NCBI RefSeq assembly: GCF_000321225.1 | Contig: NW_004450396.1 | Coordinates: 3,375,466-3,439,465, forward strand | Direction of reading: 5' to 3' | DNA from: Odobenus rosmarus divergens | Lineage: Eukaryota > Chordata > Mammalia > Carnivora > Odobenidae | Length of the DNA stretch: 64,000 nt | Shown here: positions 1-13,379 of the stretch, piece by piece | Numbering within the stretch: the stretch's first letter is position 1 | Layout of the letters: each line of letters starts with the position of its first letter | The notes under the pieces: generated by a model | What the model saw: only the letters and a program-made list of their open reading frames with translations | Told to the model about the DNA's origin: nothing | The model's database searches: none | Translations under genes and position numbers: made by a program

Positions 1-798
1 ATAATGTCTCCTCTACAAAATGTCTACTAAATCAGCTGCATTAAAAACACATCTAAATCTGAACCAAAAATATGTTTTTAATAATAAGATACTTAAAAAG
101 CAATATAAAAATAAATACGCATAGAATGAGAGAATGATGTGAAGGAACTGTCAGATAATCCCAACTTAGTATTGTTCTGAACTCTGGGAGTCCATGTTCA
201 AAGACTGAAGAACTTGGACATTATTTAGAAAACAACCACAAAGATGGCAAAATGATTCAAGTGTTGGAAAATAAGACCAATGAAGAGAGGTAAATGGGAC
301 TGTTACTCATTTTCTTGAAGAAAAACCAGATGGCAATTGAATATATACTTTGAGGGTAATAGCTTTTTATAAGGAAATGGTCAGTTATCTGCATTGAGTA
401 CAAAACAAGGCAAACAGGCTGGATTTGAAGTGTGAAGGCTTTGGTTAGACAAATCAGAAGTATTTAAATGTCAAAATGACATGCAGGTGGACATTGTGCA
501 ATTTTCTCTAGAGCTATAAGAAATAATCTTTGGATAGCATCTTCTTTGGGTGGTTCTGCCTAAAGGTAAAGGATATACTCATGTCCCTTCTAGGCCTATG
601 ATTCAGGTGCCTGGCAAGAATCTTCTAAAGTTAAGAAGTGAATATAAACTCTGAAACAAAATGAGCTGGACATTGTAAGCAAAAAGAGGAGAAGCAACTA
701 AAATCAAGGTGAAAATATAGCTCCAAACTCTTTTTAGAAAAAAGACAATAAAGGAATTACTTAAAAATGATAAAATTCATTATAAAAAATCTAGAGAA

Positions 799-995
799 GG
801 GGCACCTGGGTGGCTTAGTCAGTTAAGCGTCTGCCTTCGGCTCGAGTCAGGATCCCAGGGTCCTGGGATAGAGCCCTGCATCCCGCTCTTTGCTCAGCAG
901 GGACCCTGCTTCTTCCTCTCCCTCTGCCTGCCATTCCCCCTGCTTGTGCTCTCTCACTCTCTCTGTCAAATAAATAAATAAAATCTTAAAAAAAG
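799..995 (+). repeat. Can-SINE (SINEC)
   Basis: It has a tRNA-derived head (CACCTGGGTGGCTTAGTCAG), CT-rich body and AAATAAATAAAATCTT tail. The 16-bp perfect target duplication AAAAAATCTAGAGAAG is at 784-799 and 996-1011. Confidence 0.95.
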
Positions 996-1011
996 AAAAA
1001 ATCTAGAGAAG

Positions 1012-4000
1012 TCTTAGAAGTGGAAAAAAATAGATATTTTAAATAAAGAATAAGATCAAGCATCTCTCCTGAACTATGATCTAAGTATTTCTAATAAGTT
1101 CATTTTTCCAAATACAACATTAGGAAACATAACTACAAAACATGGAGAGTTTAGGTCAGCCTCAACCTGAAAGCCATGTGCTTAGTGTTTCACACAGGGT
1201 TGCATGGGAGCGAGGCTCCTCAGTCGGTATTACCTGATTATCCCATCATTCTCTGACTTTTTGGTATGAATTTTAATCTATTGTGAAAGGGGTGTAGTAC
1301 TGCCAGGTTTGTTCAAAATAGACTGTGAGTCAGTTACGAAGAAGGGATTCCAGGAACCAGAATTTAAGAGTAAAGAAGTTAAAAAATTTTACATATGACT
1401 CAGTTCTCGCACATTTTGCATACTATTAGGTACTTTCTCTTCCTATAATTGCTTCTATATTTCATCCCCAGAGTTTGTTGTTTTCATCCGTAGCCTAAGA
1501 GAAGTGATTTTAAAAAAATCATTAAGAGATGACTATTTTGGGGTAGTTTGCCAGCAACTCAAATATTTGAAATAGACTTGGGCTAAGCATTGAATGTTCA
1601 AGGTTTTTGAGATGATTACATTAGTTGCAGATTGGAATGGTTTACTACCTGCTAAGTTACAATGCTTCCCTTCTCAAAAATCAGAAGGCTATTGACTCTG
1701 AAGGTAGAAGGCCCTGTGGCTATTTTCGGTTTCCTTACACAGCCCACCAACATTTTCATTGGTCTGATTTTAATAAAATAAACTCAATTTCATTTATCTA
1801 TATTTTGTTTAGGAAGGAGATTCTCTACTGTTTTGTTTTCTCCTAGCTTTTTGTTTTTTTCTGTCCTATTACATAGTCTGACTCCACTGAAACAACTTGC
1901 CACCAAATAATCTCTTCTCTCAAGCAAAGATACACTGAAGGGAGTAAATAAGTTATGTGTTTGCAGTCCCAGAGGATCTACATCAGAATAAACCTGACAC
2001 AGAGAAAAAGATACTGTAAATAATGCACATAACACAAAATTTTGCACCAGTAAAATTGTGAATAGAAATCTTATTTCCCAGTATGACAGTTCCTTCAATT
2101 TACATGACCTAATAATTCTTTTTTTAGAGTTTAATTGTTCTGGAGTCTAGAAACTCTTCAAAGAGATTATCTGTACCTCTGGGAAAGGATTGCCTTCCAG
2201 CTGGAAAGATAATCTTTCTTCCATTCTCCCACCCTCTGCCTAGAAAAGTAAATAGCTTACTTCCTGCCCAAGCACACCTGGATTATTTCTCATGAGAGCA
2301 AGAAATGGGTTGATTTATGAATTAGGAAAGTGACCATAAGGTCTTAGAGAATCCCTGACTTTAGATGGCAGGGAGGATCCTGGGAATATGGTTTATTAAT
2401 TCCTTCACAAGTTACAAGTATTAGATATGAAAACTGCTTTTGAGAAGCCTATTAACATCAGGAGTGAGGTAAGTCCCCTTTCAGCATTAGTTACACTAAC
2501 TGCTATATAAAGGAAGGGGATTCTGGCAACTATTTTCCACATGGCAGAAATCCAGAACAGATCTGAGACTAAAGAAGTAGGAACCAAAATCAAATAAATT
2601 GACATAAAAACTTTTTTTAAAAAAAATTTAAAGAATATTTTCTCACATGATTCTCAAAATCAGTCATTTTTTTTAATTCCCTCAAACTTTCATGCATCAA
2701 AAGATGATCCTGAGACTAACATGGCAATAATTAGTGCTTTTAATTAGCACAGCTGGGAAATAAGGCAGACCAGCCTTAATAAGGGTCTCCAATCTGGAGT
2801 ACATTAAAGTAAAAACACTTTTCTCCCCCAATATCAAAGTACATTCTACTGTTGAATACACAAAATGAGTTATTTTGCAAAATGTAAAGAGTATAATTGG
2901 ATTCAGAACAAGTTCAATGCATTAAGAAAGGAGACGTCTTGGAACTCTGCGGCCTGGAGTTAGATGGTCTCAGATGTTCACCAGTATGGTCCTAGAATAC
3001 ACTCTTCATACGCTGAGGTTTTTGACTACTGTATCTATATACCCTAAATATCTCTCCTGGATAATGCCTATTTGGAGGATCAAAATTAAAAATGAAAACT
3101 ATCAAATATATTAGAAGCATGCCAACGAACATTTCTGAATTCAGTCTAACAGCTGAATACATACTTGGCAGGAGGAGAGTGTGGTCACATCACCCCAGAT
3201 CAACAGTAGCAAACACATCTGGAATCCTAATGATCCCAGGAGCTTTGGGGCTTTTGGGGGACAACCATCTGGTGCAAAGGAAATCTGAACCAAATGTCCC
3301 ACCCAACGGAAAGAACCTCATTGTGCTGCTATGGAAAGCAGTCGGCCCTATTTCCCTCTGACAGCACATCGGCTTCTCAATTAGTGAGTGATCAAGAGAA
3401 ATATATGTGCACAGTGTGTTTACTAACAGACTTGGATCTAAAATCATGACAACCTGGTAGATAAGAAGTCATCAAGGATATATTCAACAAAAATAAATCC
3501 CTTTTTGAAAAGGAAGAAGCAAATTCTGTTATCTTTAATCTTTCGGCAATTTCTGAGGATAATGTCAGTTTACAGGCTTCTCCAGGCCTCAGTTCTTTAT
3601 TGGTATGATGGGGGGTGGGGGGTTGGGATGTATGAATCTTATGGCCCCTTCTGATCTTAACATCTCATCAGCTTGTGATTTTACAGAATATATGCCAGGC
3701 ACACATATGCCGGGCACACAGAGAAAGGGCTACTGAAGAGCAAGAAATGACAGCAAACATTGGAAGTTGCCTCTAGGAGAGAAAACATGTTGCTCGATGG
3801 CCTCGGATCGTTGGGAAGAAGGCTGCAGCCAAAGATGACCTCTCAAATGGTTATAAATGTGTTTTATGAACCTGCCAGCAAATTCAGCCAGTGTCACCCT
3901 TGCTCTAAGCTACGTAGAAACTATGCCCAGTAGTGGGGTCCACCCTGCTGTAAGCACACTGTAGGAATGTCCGGCAGACAGGCAGCTTCAGCAGAGAATG

Positions 4001-4633
4001 ATGATGTCTGCATGACCAGGAGCAGCCATGCAAGGCAATGCGTGGAAGGGCATGATGAAGGAGTAGGGCATGGCAGCATCAGCCGGGGAGGAGATGCTTG
4101 GAGAGATTAAATGAGATAATGGCATGTCAAGCATTAAGATACTTAGCTCATAGTAGATATTCAAGAATGACACATTAGTGATCATCAGTGTCATTGTTGT
4201 TGGTACTCTTAGCTGACTTGTGAGTGTGAATATTGGGTTTGCCCAGAATGACCGTTCGTGAAAGATTAAGAGGAAAATTGTTACATCAGGCACCAAAGTT
4301 ATTAAAGAAGAGGAAGAAGAGTCTTGGAGGTTAGTAGATGATGGCCATCAAGGGCATGGCTCAGTAGAGCTGGTGAAGTTCTTGAAGGCTAAGTTAGAGA
4401 GTGCTCACCAAGCCCTTGGCCTCCAGATAGAGGGAGCTGGAGAAGAAGCCATTTATGCTTGAGGGTGGCGGAGATGTGTCACCTTCAGTGTAAAACCGAA
4501 TTTCAGCTAAGGCAGCATTTTCCTGAAGATGTTTCTTTAAGAAAGGTTTTGGGTCCAATGTATGTGGGGAAGCTCAGGCTCATCCCTCCTCGGGATTCAG
4601 AGCACATGGCCCAAATGAAGTCTCTAAGACATG
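1012..4633. other. Intron 2 sequence without recognised elements
   Basis: A/T-rich unique-looking DNA. It holds a G-run (GGGGGGTGGGGGG) near 3609 and a weak MIR-like block at about 4085-4200. Frames here are short and have no recognisable product. The first 783 bases of the window are similar. Confidence 0.5.
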
Positions 4634-4649
4634 TCACCTGGCTTTTTCA

Positions 4650-4847
4650 TTTTTTTTTTTTTTAAGATTTTATTTATTTGACAGAGAGAGACACAGCGAG
4701 AGAGGGAACACAAGCAGGGGGAGTGGGAGAGGGAGAAGTAGGCTTCCTGCGGAGCAGGAAGCCCTATGCGGGGCTCGATCCCAGGGCCCTGGGATCATGA
4801 CCTGAGCCGAAGGCAGACGCTTAACGACTGAGCCACCCAGGCACCCC
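4650..4847 (-). repeat. Can-SINE (SINEC), reverse orientation
   Basis: A T-rich tail is followed by ATTTATTTGACAGAGAGAG and ends with GCCACCCAGGCACCCC. A 16-bp target duplication with one mismatch lies at 4634-4649 and 4848-4863. Confidence 0.95.
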
Positions 4848-6684
4848 TCACCTGACTTTTTCAAAACACACTTGGCCCACAAACACTATTTAATATGTGG
4901 CACATATCCTGATCTCACAGAACAAGAGGAGAGGCCAGGGGGAGGTTTTTGATTCAGTGGAGTTTACTGACAGCAGTCCCAGAGGACGCTGTAGAATGGG
5001 GAAGCCAGGGGGCCCGTGGTGATGCTGGGTGAGAAAAAGGATAAACCAGAGAAGGGCCTGAGTGAGTTGCAGTGGTTGCCCAGTGCTCGTACTCAGGACT
5101 CCCAGAGTTTGAGCAGGAGTACCGTTCGAGGAACGTGGTGGCCAACAGGATGGACAGTTGATGTTGATATGAGATTTTGCAGTAAGGCGTGAGAGTGAGG
5201 GGAAATAGGTGATCTGGGCCAGTGGTGGGGCTGTTTTGACCACGTGAAATGTATCTAATGTCACTTTACTACACTTAAAACCTTTAGACTTCTTTGTATG
5301 TTCAAAACAGTAGTCTAGATTACACAGTGGCAGTCTGAACAGATATTTCAACTAGTGAGGAAAAACCTCAAAAAGATTCTCATGCCTTCCAAATAAAAAA
5401 TACTTAAAAGCATTGTCATCAATACATTTCCCTATTTAGCTTCTGCCTTCTGATGTCGGAAACACAGAATCGATTCTAATGAATTAATCTGAGAATACTC
5501 AAGAATCTATGCCATCTTTAATACACTAATGATTAAGTTTTACTTCTAAATTGCTTGAATAGAGGCATATTAAAAGTAAATTATAAAAGTATAACTGGGG
5601 CAATTCATTACATACCAATTTACAGCCTTGTTATTTGTATGGTAATTTACAGTTTTAAAGTGCAGTCCTTGAAGAAACTCAATTGCTAGTGTTTTTTTTT
5701 TTTAATCTATATCATTCACTAACGCTGCACAAAGGAATTGTACTGCCTGGCATATTCTCAGAAAGCTCAAGATGTTGCTCATCAATGTATAGATAATTTT
5801 TATTTATGTTTTTCATACTCGATTCCATTTTTATCTTTATAGGTGAAAATAATTGTCTTGATGAGAATAAGCTTTAAAATAATAAAATCAAATTTGAGAA
5901 AATTCTAAACAACGATACAAAACTCTAGGACCTGTGGTTTTATTTATGTTTTAGGCCATAATAGTTTTGTCTTCCAGGCAGCAATTGTCTCCTACAATTA
6001 AAGATAAGGACACACCTGCTTGAGACGCCTTCTGAGATTCCACAGAGAATCTGCCCTTCCGGGGTGGGGGGTGTGGGCTTGCGGCAGTTCCACGGGATAA
6101 AATGCCAACGGAATTATTTTTCCGTGAGAACCTTTCAGGTCACAGTGTGGACTGGGCAAATAATCTGTGTGGTTCTGTCAATAATAGGTCTTTAGGGGAG
6201 ATACAACCTTCAGAATTGCGGGTGGGAAACCTAAAGATTTTGCCCTAGAGAGAGGGCACACTTGAAGATCTTTCCTCCAGTTTTCTTACTAGTTTAGCTC
6301 AAGAGATTCGGAAAGCAGACATAACACCTGAGACTGGAATTAAGACCTAATATCTTGACTAATAAAAAGCTCACTTGTTCTTTACAAGTCACACTGACAC
6401 AAGTTCATTAGTCATGCACTTGCTTTGTGATCTCTACTTTCTCTTTTGTTTTTTTTTTTGCTGAACAAAAAGGCATAGGACATAAACTTATGATTAATAA
6501 GGCTAGTATCCAATAGATACAAATTATAAAGTGAAGAGAAGTAGTAGATTGGCACATTACCTGTGATTCGGAATCATAGAATCTCACTGTACAAGCCTGT
6601 TTGATTTTTCTTAGGTTTGGGAAACTAAGATAGAGTTTGGGGGACAATGGAAGCAGAGAGAAATAAAGTAAATGTCCATACATT

Positions 6685-6800
6685 CTCTCACTGAAACCTC
6701 ACAGAAACCCTGTTTAGTTCGTATTATTATCAATTTATAGACAGGGAAACTCTAAGACACAGATGGTGTTAGAGCTGGGGTTTCAACCGAAATCTAACTC
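6685..6800 (-). repeat. MIR relic
   Basis: The TATTATCAATTTATAGACAGGGAAACTCTAAGACACAG core matches the reverse MIR centre. Confidence 0.5.
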
Positions 6801-7967
6801 CAAAATGATGCTTGATGCATATGTAGGCCAGTGATCTTTTTTTTTTTTTTTGGTGTTGGGTAATACCAAGTAGCAAGCCCAGAGACATAATGGGCTGACC
6901 AGTGTGTTTCAGGTTTGTTCTTATGGTCCCTTTCAAACCCCAGAACTTGAACTACTCCCCATTCTCTATCCCTACCCACCCATCCCCCAGTGCGGTCACC
7001 CATGACAGGGCAAATTGTTAGCTGCTTTGAGAAGATTTTTGTACTGCCGAGTTAAGGAAGAGGAAGGAAGCAATGTGTCCCAGAGCGGAGGGGAAAATCC
7101 CTCTGTTGATGAAACATTCTGTGTGGCTGCTTCGGAGCTTGGATTTCCCCAAAGTGAGGTTAGGCAGCATGTTGCTGCTTGTCACATGGCCTCAGTTCTA
7201 AGTCACACCTGCTGTGGCCTTCTGTAAAATTTACCTATATATGGCCCACACAAAGCCACAAACACAGAACCCAAAATAGCATTGACCTCTGGGATGTTCA
7301 ACAAAGAGAAATAGCACTGTTTTTATGAATTAAGAGCATGGGATATACCACAAGGAGGAAGTGAACCCTATTAGCTTAAACATGCACATCCTTTCCATAC
7401 TGAAAGATTAATTTTGATGACTGAGGTTAATAATATGGTTATTTGTGTTTGGATATGAAATGTAACTTGACGGATTGGAAAAGCAGGTGCTAGATTGATG
7501 CACTATGCCTGAGACCCATGAGTCATGTCACTGATTTACAAGCTGTCCTTACCATGAAAATGAAAGCCATAGCCAACTGTATGTCATACAATTTATGCCA
7601 TTCACTGAAATTATAGATAATTTCGGTCTGTGCATTTGTGAAATGGTCTATGCCATTTTTGCTTTAAACATCTTTTGAACTTGGTATTTCTAACTTGTCT
7701 AAATAAACATTATCATCCATAATAACCATTACTAATCCATTATGAGCCTTCATGAAAGCACATATAGCTTTTAGACTTAATCCACGAAATAAAGTCTTAT
7801 GACTTCTGTTTTCATCTTTGATAAACAGTCGAGTTCTTACAGCTGTTAGGATTTCAATTATGAAGAAAATTGGAACTTCTGCATTCTTCAGGGGCTAGAA
7901 ATCACTCAAAAAAGCATTTCTTCAAATTCTGTTATTATTTTTTTCCCTTGTTTCTATCCAAAGCCAT

Positions 7968-8037
7968 AGGTCTGATTAGTATAGTCGAGAGCATTGTGCT
8001 AAAGGCCAAGGCCTCTTGTTCAAGCCCGGGGGAGGTC
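7968..8037 (+). other. tRNA-like fossil
   Basis: GATTAGTATAGTCGAGAG resembles an A box, and TGTTCAAGCCCGG resembles a B box about 35 nt later. The acceptor and anticodon stems do not pair, so this is not a functional tRNA. It could be a decayed tRNA pseudogene or a tRNA-derived SINE head. Confidence 0.25.
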
Positions 8038-8984
8038 AGTTAAACTAACCCTCCAAGTCTGTTGAAAATTTGTTCTATTAGTCTATGGTGCGATTAGGTG
8101 AGAGAATATAAACTGATCAGTACAAATCTAGTCTTTAATGCTAGGAAATGTGGCTCAGACCACACTCAACATTGATACAAGGTCAATAATATCATCTCCC
8201 CATACAAAGGCTGGTGACACCTAAGCAGACGCACCTTAGGGACACCTGTTCTCTTCCACCATTTACAGCTTTTTGCTTATTCATGGACAAGCAATCCTAC
8301 CAGACAAAACTCCCTGACTCCGATCTCCATAGGCTCTGCCTCTCCGGGAGGCTGTGGGATTTCTCAAGTCAAACACCAAATGGAGTATATAGCCTGTGAT
8401 CCTTGGCATCGCACCCAAAATGTTTCCTCTCTCTCTGTATTCCGCCCTCTCCCCTCAACTGCCGTCCTCTTTGAAGCTTTTCAATTCTACATCCTAATTT
8501 TACCTTTTCTCTTTAGTCACTAAATAATGACAAATGTAGCAAACAACAAAGTTTGTTCATGGGTTCTGACCCTCTTTTTAAAGCATTTTCCCCCCCATTT
8601 CAGTAATGAGAGCTTTTCGGTTAGTATCACCCTTTCCCCAATCTGAAATCCTTGTTTCTCTTTACAAAACAAGAACCAAGCTTATTGTATTAAATCTCAA
8701 GCCCATTTGTCCTTAACAGGGTCAGAGCCATAAACCTTAATCCTAGGCCATAAATCTCTAAAGGAAGAATTTCTGGAATCTGACTCTCTCCTATTCATTC
8801 TTTATGCCTAATGATAACACTATTGTGATTGAAACATTTAAGTGGACCTTTGTTTCCCTGAGGATAGTATATAAGTTATTTTAAATACCTTGTGAAAAGC
8901 TTTAATGACCTGGATTCTTGTTTTCCAGTTCAGCTTTATTTTCCTTGCTTTAATTTTACTAGGTTTCTTCGGTCCTCCAGATGT

Positions 8985-9310
8985 TTGGTTATTTGTCTCA
9001 TCTGCCTGGGCTTCTTATCCCCATCCTTTCCTACCCCACTAACTCACTCATCCTTCACCTCTTAGTTGAAATTACTCTTCCATTGGGAAGCCTTCACTGA
9101 TCCCCATGTAGTTAGCTATGGGATCCTCTTATGTGCAGTCCATACCTTCCCCTATGGTATGTATCCATACCATATGATTGTGACTGATTATGTGATTATG
9201 TGATTATGACTGCCTGGTTACTTGTCAATATTTCCTCCCTCTCCTGGAATCACTGCATGGGATACTTTAACTGTCTGGCCTATAATAGAATCTCTCAACA
9301 AACACTAGTT
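8985..9310 (+). repeat. L2-type LINE relic
   Basis: CACCTCTTAGTTGAAATTAC and GGGAAGCCTTCACTGATCCC are the standard L2 3' region. Similarity is modest. Confidence 0.5.
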
Positions 9311-11689
9311 AAGAGAACAAACCAAGTCTCTGTCATGGGCTGGGAGGGGATTTGGCATTCTTGTGTCCCTGTCACCATTTTGCATAGGTGGTTACTACCT
9401 GAAAGGTCTGCCTTCATGCTGGTATCAGATTGATTGCTTTAAAAATAACTCAGTGTAGCTGATACATACAATTCTAAAGCCAAAAAGAGAACTCTAAGGG
9501 TCATTTATTTCTTTTCTTTTTTTGGTACCACTAAGGTAATGCATTTAGCATTTTCTAATCTATAAAGACTTATAACCCCTGCTCCCTATTACTTAAGTAG
9601 GGAGCCACCTGTCTGCTACATATCTAACCCATCCAGAGCTGTTGAATTCTTGCATTTTCCCTCAAATAGAAATCTAGGTGAATCTCCTGAAATGGTTATT
9701 TTATAATCAAGTCAAAGGAAAAACACCTACCAGAGTAAGAGAGAAGAGTGATTTCAGAATAGAATTATGTATATACAGTTATCAAGGCTGATGGACACTG
9801 GAAAAGTAAACTGAAATTATAGATAGCAAGCTGTGGAGTTTGGCTTGACTTCAAAGGGAGTTTTAATAGGTTCTTATGCCAATGTCTACTATTCAAGGTC
9901 GATAAGAAAAGTTTAATCTTCTTATGGAATAGAGCTGAGTCACTTACATAATATTGGTGTACTCGGCTGGTTGTGATGATTCTCTCAAGAGATGATGTCA
10001 CCCAAATTGATCTTTGCTAGAGTCTTGCCTAGAAATAGATTGATTCACTTACTAGCTCACAAAGGCAAGGGGCTCTAACATTAGTGACAAGTGAAAATAA
10101 AATGATTTATTCATCCTGAATACCATGGGCCAGTGCATGTTTTGGCACATTTAAGTATTCGTCTGAGGTTCTCTGTAAGCAGAATGAACGAGGAGCAATT
10201 TACTTTATATGAATAGGAAGTATCAAGGTGATACTAATCACTTTTACTTCCTTTTTCTTTAAAAGGTTTGTAAGAAGCACATTTTCAGGTTCCCAAAGGT
10301 AATTTTTAGAATTGTGACACTGTTTTAAGACATTATCATTAAATCTTTTCCCCAAATTGTTCATTTCTTGTTTAATTTGTTCTTTATGGAGTAGTTTACA
10401 CTACAGGGATGCTACTTAATAGATTAAATTCTATCATTTCAATAAGTAATCCAGGGAAAATATAGCATAAACCTTGAGAAAAAGAGAAATAATGGCAAAA
10501 AATCAAATGGCATACTGTTAAACTTTGCTTTACTTCCTTAAATTTTGCTCTTGCTTGTAGACTTTTAGTAGTTTATAAAAAGTCTCCTTTTAAAATTTTC
10601 AAAGTCTCAAAACTATTAAGAAGGGATATTATTTTAGTGGAAAATGCCTTATGGTTTCTGGGGAGGACTATACTGAAAAGAGTAAATTTAATTAGAAGAA
10701 GGAAAGATTTGGTTACATACAACAAGAGCCAATAAAATATGCTCCAACCCAAGAGTAAGTGTAAGTAAGCACTGGCTAGAGATTTCCAGGAGAAGGCAGG
10801 GAGGAACTTTCCTGGAATATTTTATGTCCTAAATAGCCTGGATGGATTCCCTTATCCCTTTCCAGACTTATCACCTGGGAAGGAGGCGTACTGGTAGGAT
10901 GTAACTCCTAGGAGAGCATGGGTCATAAAATGAAGTGAGCTACGAGTGCAGGCATAAACTGATTTTACCCCAAAGGTTCATCTCTAAAATTTAACTTTGA
11001 TGCCTTGAATCATGTCTTTAAACACAGCAGAAGCGTGTGCCAAGTTGTGGATAAACAGTACTTCGGTTGGTGCCTAGAGGGGAGTGTGAGAGACATGGAG
11101 TCCACCTTGCCTCCACCTATGCCCTGGATCCTGGCAGAATTCTCCTCCAGAGCTCTGGTTCTTGTCTCTGGGAGAGAAAGGCAGCACTGAATTGGATGGA
11201 GGTGGCCTCCTGGCTCTAAGAACCCTGGAAACATGGACTGAAAACACAGAAGTACACTTGGACGAGGAGGAGCCTGCTTCCTGGTTATCGAGCTGTCTGG
11301 CCAGATATGAAATGTACACATGGCACAGGCAGAAAGCCATACTCACCTCGGCCCTGGCATTCTTTCACATGCAATCCTTTTGCTGGCAACAAGGCCCTGC
11401 TCAGTACCTTTTCTGAAGGAAGAGGGTGTGCCTATTTTAGCTTGAAGCGAACATAGACATTTCCTCTCATGGTCCAAAAAGCAGACCTGGTTCATTTTTT
11501 GAGAATGTAATAATCAAGACTCAGACTGGGAGAAAAAAATCTGCCACAGATAGGATTAAAAGAGAATTTGAATCTACACAGAAAGAATTCATTTAACTCG
11601 ATGAAAATGAACATAAAATTGCAACAGAGAAAGAGGCAAGGATAGAATGAAATCATTCCCATGATGAATTACAAGTCATAAATTTTAAA
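9311..11689. other. Intron 2 sequence without recognised elements
   Basis: Unique-looking, A/T-rich. Overlapping frames on both strands at 11005-11416 have no recognisable motif and look like chance. Confidence 0.45.
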
Positions 11690-12350
11690 ATGGAAAAATT
11701 CCTTAATTTTTTTGGTAATCAAAGAAATGCATATCCCATCACTGAAGTATCATTTAACTAAAGTAACAGAAATTAAAACATGCCACTACCTTCAAGGGAA
11801 GGTATGCTAGTGGAGTGAGTAGCTTTGTTCATATAATCCTGGAGTGACTCAGCTCTTTCTAAATTGGTCTCAGAAGTATTTTGACAGGTGCCATAATTAT
11901 TTTCAAACTCTATTACTGGGGATTTATACCAAGGTTCGATTTATCCCAAAGTTATTCAAATTGAGGGGAAAAAAATCACTTGCAGCCTTATCAAAAAGAG
12001 AAGAAAATTAATAACATGAAAGTACTAACAGGAGGTAGATGGTTACATAGAATGATATAAATTTGAAGTGATGTTAACCATAATGATAGTTATTAAACTT
12101 ATGTGACAACATATACATATTTCCAATGAATGCTAAGTGAGAAAATGGCAGCTTCACTATCACATATTCACTATGACAACAACCAGGTACAAGATAAGTA
12201 CGCGGGGAGTGGGGGAGGGAACTGAGGGAGAACACGAACCAAAACATAGCTCGTATACAAAGAAAATGGAATTATTTTTAAACATCTCAATAACGCTGCT
12301 ATAATAATTCTTACCTGAATTTTGAAAATCATGGGGAAAAGTTAGAAAAG
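11690..12350 (+). repeat. Old L1-type LINE fragment
   Basis: AATCAAAGAAATGCATATCC, GGGGATTTATACCAAGG and AGAATGATATAAATTTG match the order of an L1M 3' half at low similarity. It runs into A-rich, SINE-free sequence. Confidence 0.4.
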
Positions 12351-12948
12351 AGGTGGACTGATATTAAAAGACATAAAACCTAAAAATGGATATTTCGGCC
12401 AGCCAATAGCTCTTAGCAGAAGCTTTGGATGACAAGGCAATCTTTCCTTTGGCTCTTGGCCAAAGAGAACTGCTTAAATTAGAAGTCACTTAGGACATTT
12501 CAAATTACTGTAGAACAAAAGGAAAAAATATTGAAAACTTCAAAGAGAAACCAATAGAGTTTCCTCTATTTTATATACCCCTGCCTGAAATAAACAATTT
12601 TTAAAATGTCGCCTTTCTGGTGAAAAGAAGTCGAAGGTTTTTTTTTGGGGGGGGGGAGCTATCTTCTAATTCTGCCTCAGTATTAGAATAATAATTTCAG
12701 ATATATAATGATAATAGTAATTATAGGAATTTTCACTATCTTAAGAGGGCAACTTACTGAGTCATTTTTAATGTTTCCTAAGACATATTATTTTCCAGGT
12801 AGTATTTTATTATTATTATTTTAATGAGGAAAGCTTGAAAATGTGATGAATGTTTTGCTTAAGACTGATTTACTTGTTTTAAAGTCTTTTCAGCTTTTAT
12901 TACACTTAGATGTGTTTGCCAACTAATAATATTTCAAATGCTGCTTAT

Positions 12949-13156
12949 GTTTTTTTTTCCCTAAAGATTTGTCTATTTTGAGGGGGGTGGGGAGACTGCA
13001 CAAGCAGGAGGGGCAGAGGGAGAAGGAGAGAGAATCTCAAGCCAACTTCCTGCTGAAAGCAGAGCCCCACACGGGGCTCGATCTCTGGGCCCTGAGTTTC
13101 AACCTGAGCAGAAGCCAAGAGTCCAGCGCTTAAATGTCTAGCCACCCACATGTTCC
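12949..13156 (-). repeat. Old diverged Can-SINE
   Basis: The order of modules is kept (T-rich tail, GA-rich block, GGGGCTCGATCTC, AGCCACCCACATG) but many substitutions mark an older copy. No clear target duplication. Confidence 0.85.
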
Positions 13157-13194
13157 TGCCTATGGTTTTGTTTTTGTTTTTCTTAAGAGCTCAT

Positions 13195-13370
13195 TTACTC
13201 CCCATCCTCTCATTGGTCCTGTGAGGTGGGCAGCACTGTTTTCTTCTTCAGGGCTTGCAGGAGAGCCTCAGATGATCAAGTAACATGCAAACATGCCTAC
13301 GGTCCTGTGACCTGCCAGAGGTAGAGCTGGATGTAGAGCTCAGGATTTCTGGATAGAATGTCATCTACTC
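13195..13370 (-). repeat. MIR relic
   Basis: CATCCTCTCATTGGTCCTGTGAGG and CCTGCCAGAGGTAGAGCTGG keep the reverse MIR order. Confidence 0.45.
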
Positions 13371-13379
13371 CACTATATT

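Larger units (their letters stand above)
4864..8984. other. Intron 2 sequence, mostly unrecognised
   Basis: Apart from the MIR at 6685 and the tRNA-like fossil at 7968 I recognise nothing. A T run at 6836-6853 precedes about 160 bp that could be the 3' end of an unidentified retroposed sequence in reverse, but no source or target duplication is visible. Confidence 0.45.

Noticed and set aside
6794..7003. Possible processed pseudogene with poly-A (poly-T on plus strand)
   Set aside because: No source gene recognised, no polyadenylation signal next to the tail, and no target duplication found.
11005..11416. Overlapping frames of 61 to 103 codons on both strands
   Set aside because: No recognisable domain, no splice context, antisense overlap; typical of chance frames in a locally GC-richer stretch.
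11461..11500. GGTCCAAAAAGC as the FWT core of the missing SGK1 exon 3
   Set aside because: Translation around it gives a stop and SAFWTM rather than PDPRTFWTNDD, so it is not the exon.
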